In this document: one piece after another, positions 58,953-64,000 of the stretch
Numbering within the stretch: position 1 is the first letter of the stretch
Layout of the letters: each line of letters opens with the position of its first letter
NCBI GenBank assembly: GCA_005116945.1
Contig: SWDH01000044.1
Location: forward strand, 60,972-124,971
Direction of reading: 5' to 3'
DNA from: Nitrospira sp.
GTDB lineage: Bacteria > Nitrospirota > Nitrospiria > Nitrospirales > Nitrospiraceae
DNA: 64,000 nucleotides
Translations under genes and position numbers: made by a program
The notes under the pieces: model-generated
Seen by the model: the letters and a program-made list of their open reading frames with translations, nothing else
Databases searched by the model: none
Told to the model about the DNA's origin: nothing

Positions 58953-60764
58953 TTAGGCAGGAACTGGTTGGGATGTGGACTGCATAAGAATGTGGTCAAT
59001 GTCAGGCCCGTCGAGGACCTCTTTCTCCAAGAGTGCCTCTGCCAAACGCTTCAGACTCGCCATATTTTCCGTGAGCAGGCGCTTTGCCCGCTCATAGTTT
59101 TCTGTCACAAGCCGCCTAACTTCCTGATCGATCTCCATGGCGATTTGATCGCTAAAATCGCGCGAACTCCCCATCTCTCGCCCAAGAAACACCTGTTCGT
59201 TTTGTTTACCAAACGTCAGGGGACCCATTTTTTCGCTCATGCCCCATTCACAAACCATTTTCCTTGCGAGGTCCGTCGCGCGTTCGATATCGTTTCCCGC
59301 CCCCGTCGTCATCTCATTCAAAACCAACTCTTCTGCCACACGACCTCCCATGAGGATGGCAAGTTGGTTGAGCAAGTAGCCCTTCGAATACCCGTGCCGG
59401 TCATCGGTAGGGAGCTGCATCGTGACACCCAATGCGCGGCCTCGAGGAATAATGGTTACCTTGTGTACGGGATCCGTTCCAGGAAGCAGCTTGGCGATCA
59501 GCGTGTGCCCAGCTTCATGATACGCTGTTGTCCTTTTCTCCTCGTCGCTCAAGAACATACTCTTTCGCTCAGCCCCCATCAGCACCTTATCTTTAGCCAT
59601 CTCAAAGTCGATGACCTCTACTTCTTTTTTATTGAGTCTCGCAGCCCAGAGTGCCGCTTCATTGACCAAGTTTTCAAGATCGGCACCTGAAAACCCCGGA
59701 GTGCCGCGCGCGATTTTCTCCAACTCCACATTCGCTGCAATTGGAACTTTCTTTGTATGCACCTGGAGAACCTCAACGCGACCCCGCATGTCCGGTCGAT
59801 TCACCACGACTTGCCGATCAAACCGCCCCGGTCTGAGCAAGGCAGGGTCGAGGACATCCGGCCGGTTAGTCGCAGCAACCAAGATCACACCTTCTGTCGT
59901 ATCAAACCCATCCATCTCGACGAGCAATTGATTGAGCGTCTGTTCACGCTCATCATGACCTCCACCCAACCCTGCTCCACGAAGTCGGCCAACGGCATCG
60001 ATTTCGTCGATAAAAATAATGCACGGTGCATGTTTCTTCCCCTGCTCGAAAAGGTCGCGAACACGAGACGCGCCGACGCCTACAAACATTTCAACGAAGT
60101 CCGATCCACTAATACTGAAAAACGGCACATTGGCTTCGCCGGCAATGGCCTTGGCCAATAGCGTTTTCCCTGTGCCTGGAGGGCCAACGATCAACACGCC
60201 TTTTGGAATACGTCCACCAAGCTTTTGGAACTTGCGAGGATCTTTAAGAAACTCGATGATCTCAAGCACTTCATTCTTGGCTTCTTCAACACCAGCCACG
60301 TCGGCGAACAATACCTTTTTACGCTCTTCTGTGAGCAAACGAGCTTTGCTCTTACCGAACGACATGGCCTTGTTGCCACCCATCTGCATTTGCCGCATCA
60401 AGAAGAACCACAAGCCCAGGAACAGGACAAACGGCCCCCAGGTCACAAGGAACGTAATATACCAAGGACTTTCGTCCGGCGGTTTCGCCTCGATCTGCAC
60501 ACCCTTGTCCCGTAAGACTTGCACAAGTTCAGGGTATTCCACCGAATAGGTTCGAATACGAGTTTTATCTTTCAGGATGGCGCTAATGTGGCTGGATTTA
60601 ATGATGACACGCTCAACTTCGCCCTTATCGAGCTTGGTCATGAATTCACTAAAAATCACATCTTCTTCCGGCTCGTGGTGCGGCACGCTAAATAGGTTGA
60701 ACAGCAAAATCATGAAGAGGCCGACGACAACCCAGAAAAGTATATTCTTTGTCCTGGAATTCAT
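58953..60764 (-). CDS. ftsH: ATP-dependent zinc metalloprotease FtsH
   Basis: A 603-residue membrane-bound AAA+ protease that degrades misfolded and regulatory membrane proteins. It has two membrane spans (about 8-26 and 103-123), Walker A GPPGTGKT at 194-201, Walker B FIDEID at 251-256, and the second region of homology in [20 protein letters not shown]. The zinc site is HEAGH at 416-420. The C-terminal part is of normal length. It is flanked by hpt and folP. Confidence 0.98.
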   Translation of the reverse strand: MNSRTKNILFWVVVGLFMILLFNLFSVPHHEPEEDVIFSEFMTKLDKGEVERVIIKSSHISAILKDKTRIRTYSVEYPELVQVLRDKGVQIEAKPPDESPWYITFLVTWGPFVLFLGLWFFLMRQMQMGGNKAMSFGKSKARLLTEERKKVLFADVAGVEEAKNEVLEIIEFLKDPRKFQKLGGRIPKGVLIVGPPGTGKTLLAKAIAGEANVPFFSISGSDFVEMFVGVGASRVRDLFEQGKKHAPCIIFIDEIDAVGRLRGAGLGGGHDEREQTLNQLLVEMDGFDTTEGVILVAATNRPDVLDPALLRPGRFDRQVVVNRPDMRGRVEVLQVHTKKVPIAANVELEKIARGTPGFSGADLENLVNEAALWAARLNKKEVEVIDFEMAKDKVLMGAERKSMFLSDEEKRTTAYHEAGHTLIAKLLPGTDPVHKVTIIPRGRALGVTMQLPTDDRHGYSKGYLLNQLAILMGGRVAEELVLNEMTTGAGNDIERATDLARKMVCEWGMSEKMGPLTFGKQNEQVFLGREMGSSRDFSDQIAMEIDQEVRRLVTENYERAKRLLTENMASLKRLAEALLEKEVLDGPDIDHILMQSTSQPVPA

Positions 60765-60865
60765 CCGGATCTCCTTGTGGATGGCACGGGTATGGTCAGA
60801 GCAACCATCATCGTGAGTGATGTTACCACAGGTGCCTGCATACTGACAACCGTGAGGTCGAAGTC

Positions 60866-61414
60866 TTACTCGTGATCCCCCTCCATATCCAGGACCGCCA
60901 GATAGGGAAGGTTCCGGTACTTCTGCTGATAATCGAGTCCGTACCCCACGACATATTTATCGGGAATCTTGAATCCAACATAATCAATGGTGACATTGAT
61001 CACTCGCCGATCTGGCTTACTCAACAAGGTGCATACTTTAATCGAGCGCGGTTTTTTTTTCGCCAACGTCTTAACCAAGTATTGAGCCGTAAGCCCGGAG
61101 TCGACGATGTCCTCAACCAGCAACACATCTTTCCCTGTAATGTCCTCGGTCAACTCAGTCACCATTTTAACGGTCTTCACCTTGCCCGATGATTTACTTT
61201 GAGATCCTTCACTCGTCACCATCAGAAAATCCACTCGCATGGGAATTCTAATCGCGCGAGCCAAATCGGCATAGAACGCATAGGCTCCCTTCAATACTCC
61301 CACCAAAACACAATCCATTCCAGTATAATCTGTTGTGATTTGCTTGCCCAACTCACGGATCCGAGCACGCATTTCTTCTTGTGTCACGATCGGTCGACCG
61401 AAGATCCGTTCCAT
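60866..61414 (-). CDS. hpt: Hypoxanthine phosphoribosyltransferase
   Basis: From ATG 61414, a 182-residue purine salvage enzyme. The PRPP-binding loop is [17 protein letters not shown], and the flexible loop region is [14 protein letters not shown]. The C-terminal part is [30 protein letters not shown]. The frame upstream to 61492 overlaps tilS and is not family-like. It sits 7 bp after tilS, an arrangement (tilS-hpt-ftsH) conserved in many bacteria. Confidence 0.95.
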   Translation of the reverse strand: MERIFGRPIVTQEEMRARIRELGKQITTDYTGMDCVLVGVLKGAYAFYADLARAIRIPMRVDFLMVTSEGSQSKSSGKVKTVKMVTELTEDITGKDVLLVEDIVDSGLTAQYLVKTLAKKKPRSIKVCTLLSKPDRRVINVTIDYVGFKIPDKYVVGYGLDYQQKYRNLPYLAVLDMEGDHE

Positions 61415-61421
61415 AAACTCC

Positions 61422-62906
61422 CTACTCCTTCTCTCCCACCCGGTTGTGCACCGAGACAACCAAACACCGTGTCGTCCCGCGACGAACGGCAAAACGTTCG
61501 TCCTGCCGCATCCCTACCACCCAGAGGATCCCCTCTGGCGCTACTAATAGCGGGACCTTCGCCCGTCCAGGACGAGCCACTTTCTGATCAGTAAAGAAGT
61601 CTTGAACCTTCTTGCTCTTCCCCTTCATCCCGTCAGGAACAAATCGGTCGCCAGCCTGCCACGTGCGAACGACCAAGGGCTCAGAAAACAGGTCGGCATC
61701 GAACAATGCCACACCGTGAGAAGAAACCTTCCCGAGCTCATCGGCAGCGCCTCGCGTCATACGTTGTACATGAATTTCCTGATTCGTTCCAGCCCATGAG
61801 ACCATCGAAGGCACCGAAACCATATGTACCACTCTCGTATTTTGCTCGACATCAATCGGATAGCTGCAATCTCTCCCTGCACCTGAACGAAATCGGACCA
61901 CCCCCTGGTCCAGCGTCACGACAACCTGCTTCAATGGCAACCGAGCCCCGCTCTTCTCTTTGAGAAAGACGCGCCGAACTGATTCCACGACCGAAAAACT
62001 CCTCGCACGTCCCTCTTCGTCGTAGGTCCGTAAGATGGATCGAATCAGACGTCGCTGAAGTGCAACCGGCAACTCGACGAAGGCTCGACGATCGACTCGT
62101 TGCACAGCATGCGACTCACGGCTGACGAGTGCCTTCACAAGGGTACCTGTTACACCTTCCAAGAAATGTTCGTCTTCTCGCAGTAAATCCGCTTGCCGCT
62201 GCAGCGCGCGGACGGCAGTTGGCACCAACTGTGTGAGAACAGGAAGCAGTTCCTTCCTGATTCGATTGCGATGATAGACTGGTTTTTCATTGCTCGAATC
62301 ACGCCGATAGGTCAGCCCTTCATGATCCAAATACGCCAGCACTTCCTTACGGGAGGTTGCGAGAAGAGGTCGAATAATCCCGTCTTTACGCGCGTACGAC
62401 ATTCCTGCTAATCCGGTCATGCCGGCCCCTCGCAATAACCACATGAGCACTGTTTCAGCCTGGTCATCGGCAGTATGACCCACCGCAATGCGATCGGCCC
62501 CCAGTTCGTGAGCCATGTGTTTCATGAAGTCATATCGCGCGTCACGTGCCGCAGCTTGAAGCGACAATCGCTGCCGCCGCTTGGCCAACGAGGGGCGATG
62601 GATGACAAGATTCAACTGTCGTTCTTGGCAAAAGCTGTTCACAAATGATTCATCGCCGTCGGACTCCGCTCCGCGCAGCCCGAAGTTACAATGGACGACC
62701 GTCAACGTGAGGCGCCAGGAAGGGATCAGGCGATGGAGAAGTGACAACAACGCAATCGAGTCTGGCCCACCCGACACTGCGACCAATAGGTGATGACCAG
62801 GAACGAACAGCTGATGCTGTCGCACGGTTCGAACAAATTGAGCCAACAACGTCGGCCGTGTGGTGGGTCTAGATTGCGCCCTCATAATGGTAGCTTCGGG
62901 GGCCAT
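61422..62906 (-). CDS. tilS: tRNA(Ile)-lysidine synthase
   Basis: A 494-residue enzyme that modifies the CAU anticodon of tRNA-Ile with lysine so that it reads AUA. The ATP PP-loop is VSGGPDS (44-50). RDARYDFM, GHTADDQAETVLMWLLRGAGMTGLAGM and YRRDSSNEKPVYHRNRIR are typical of TilS, and the C-terminal domain (VVRTWQAGDRFVPDGMKGKSKKVQDFFTDQKV) is complete. ATG 62906 starts right after the ribF stop; an internal ATG at 62885 is a possible alternative. Confidence 0.95.
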   Translation of the reverse strand: MAPEATIMRAQSRPTTRPTLLAQFVRTVRQHQLFVPGHHLLVAVSGGPDSIALLSLLHRLIPSWRLTLTVVHCNFGLRGAESDGDESFVNSFCQERQLNLVIHRPSLAKRRQRLSLQAAARDARYDFMKHMAHELGADRIAVGHTADDQAETVLMWLLRGAGMTGLAGMSYARKDGIIRPLLATSRKEVLAYLDHEGLTYRRDSSNEKPVYHRNRIRKELLPVLTQLVPTAVRALQRQADLLREDEHFLEGVTGTLVKALVSRESHAVQRVDRRAFVELPVALQRRLIRSILRTYDEEGRARSFSVVESVRRVFLKEKSGARLPLKQVVVTLDQGVVRFRSGAGRDCSYPIDVEQNTRVVHMVSVPSMVSWAGTNQEIHVQRMTRGAADELGKVSSHGVALFDADLFSEPLVVRTWQAGDRFVPDGMKGKSKKVQDFFTDQKVARPGRAKVPLLVAPEGILWVVGMRQDERFAVRRGTTRCLVVSVHNRVGEKE

Positions 62907-62908
62907 GA

Positions 62909-63853
62909 TTACCGCACTCCCTGCGAAAACCGCCGCAAGCTGCTGCGTGCCTGCTCCACATCACATGCAATTTGTTGTGAGAGTTCATCCGCAGAGGCAA
63001 AGGTCTGATCGCCGCGTAACCGCACGGCAAATTGCACGGTGATCTGTTGGCCATAGAGATCGCAGGTTTGATCCAATAGATTGACTTCGATCAGCCGTTC
63101 GCCTGCGCCAAAGGTCGGCCTTGTCCCGATGTACGCGATCGCATCATAGGTCTGAGGTCCATTGATAGCTCGTGCCGCATAGACGCCATCAGGCGGGACA
63201 ACGCGCTCGTCGGGAATACGTAAATTGGCCGTGGGCCAGCCCATTGCCTGTCCCTGTTGCGTCCCCCGCACCACCGTACCGCGAATTCCATAGGTGCGCC
63301 CAAGCAATGCGGCAGCCCGCTCCATTTCTCCCGCTTGAATAAGTTGGCGAATCCTGCTCGAACTTACCACGTCACCGTCACACATTATCGGGAGCATGGG
63401 ATGGACTCGGAATCCATGCTGCTCGCCAAGATGCACGAGGTCATCAATACGACCTTTCCGGCCCTTCCCAAACGCAAAGTGATTCCCCACAAATAGTTCA
63501 GACAAGGCAAGAGATCGATGCAGGATGTCTGTCGCAAATTGACCGGGACTCATCGCTGCAAAAGTGGGAGTAAACTCCAAGAAGACCACTTCGTCGATCC
63601 CTGCGTCTTCGAAGAGTGCCAGTTTTTCTTCTCGGGTGGTGAGAAAGCGAAGATCGACATGCGGTGCGAGAATTTTGACCGGATGCGGCTCGAAGGTCAG
63701 CACGAGTGCTGTACCCTGTGCCTTCCGCGCGGTCTCGACCACCGTCTGCAACAGAGCCCGATGGCCTAGGTGATGGCCATCGAAATTGCCGATCGTGGCG
63801 ACAGGATAGGGACGTGGACATTCGCCGTACAGCCCACGCGTCACTTTCAGCAT
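62909..63853 (-). CDS. ribF: Bifunctional riboflavin kinase/FMN adenylyltransferase
   Basis: This 314-residue enzyme makes FMN and FAD from riboflavin. The N-terminal adenylyltransferase has VATIGNFDGHHLGHRALL and later HFAFGKGRKG and VVSSSRIRQLI. The C-terminal kinase has the GTQQGQAMGWPTANLRI box (PTAN motif) and DGVYAARAI. It overlaps nothing but lies 5 bp after the hemB stop, and is 2 bp from tilS. Confidence 0.96.
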   Translation of the reverse strand: MLKVTRGLYGECPRPYPVATIGNFDGHHLGHRALLQTVVETARKAQGTALVLTFEPHPVKILAPHVDLRFLTTREEKLALFEDAGIDEVVFLEFTPTFAAMSPGQFATDILHRSLALSELFVGNHFAFGKGRKGRIDDLVHLGEQHGFRVHPMLPIMCDGDVVSSSRIRQLIQAGEMERAAALLGRTYGIRGTVVRGTQQGQAMGWPTANLRIPDERVVPPDGVYAARAINGPQTYDAIAYIGTRPTFGAGERLIEVNLLDQTCDLYGQQITVQFAVRLRGDQTFASADELSQQIACDVEQARSSLRRFSQGVR

Positions 63854-63858
63854 CGTCG

Positions 63859-64000
<142 letters not shown>

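Overview
The window is about 64 kb of a moderately GC-rich bacterial chromosome. I read it as Nitrospira-like (phylum Nitrospirota). The grounds are the overall protein flavour, a dispersed ~120-bp palindromic repeat sitting directly behind stop codons that I associate with that genus, and the hemB-ribF-tilS-hpt-ftsH-folP-glmM-comEC housekeeping string. No 16S rRNA or nitrite oxidoreductase gene is present to confirm this. I see no tRNA, rRNA or CRISPR array.

Region 1 (1-8.3 kb) holds ordinary metabolic genes: a lipoamide dehydrogenase running off the left edge, a glycine cleavage H gene whose 5' end is fused to a truncated HNH nuclease gene, a Rieske ferredoxin, a GGCT-like protein, a thioredoxin-like [2Fe-2S] ferredoxin, MoaB, a CBS protein, a zinc alcohol dehydrogenase and a PhzF protein. 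Region 2 (8.2-12.4 kb) holds two paralogous, tandem, large B12-binding-type radical SAM proteins of unknown product. Seven copies of the palindromic repeat punctuate 2.5-12.4 kb. Six are full length, and each ends 1-2 nt from the stop codon of a flanking gene.

Region 3 (12.7-29.2 kb) is an accessory zone. It contains small secreted proteins, a NhaR-like LysR regulator, a Tat-exported beta-carbonic anhydrase, a PsiE protein, a solitary CysD-like protein, a receiver-only response regulator, a DUF2934 protein and an RND pump without its partners. It also has a broken gene, a decayed REP-associated transposase, a membrane rhodanese, a MauE/DoxX protein, an FAD oxidoreductase, a lipoprotein and a HigBA toxin-antitoxin pair. 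Two short repeat families (GGGGTCGGGAGTC and GGACAGGCTACTTTTCT types) litter its intergenic DNA, and two of the broken genes end next to such a repeat.

Region 4 (29.2-53.7 kb, all minus strand) is one long, tightly packed polysaccharide locus. In transcription order it has a ribbon-helix-helix protein, an HD-GYP protein, Wza-like exporter, Wzc-like tyrosine kinase, Wzy/ligase-like polymerase, Wzx-like flippase, six separate SAM methyltransferase genes, six glycosyltransferase genes (one a double-domain fusion), an AsnB-type amidotransferase, a PHP-domain membrane protein and a truncated WbqC protein. Many junctions overlap by 1-4 nt, so it probably behaves as a translationally coupled operon. 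No priming sugar-phosphate transferase and no nucleotide-sugar synthesis genes are present, so these must be supplied from elsewhere.

Region 5 (54-64 kb, minus strand) is core housekeeping: hemB (partial), ribF, tilS, hpt, ftsH, folP, glmM and comEC.
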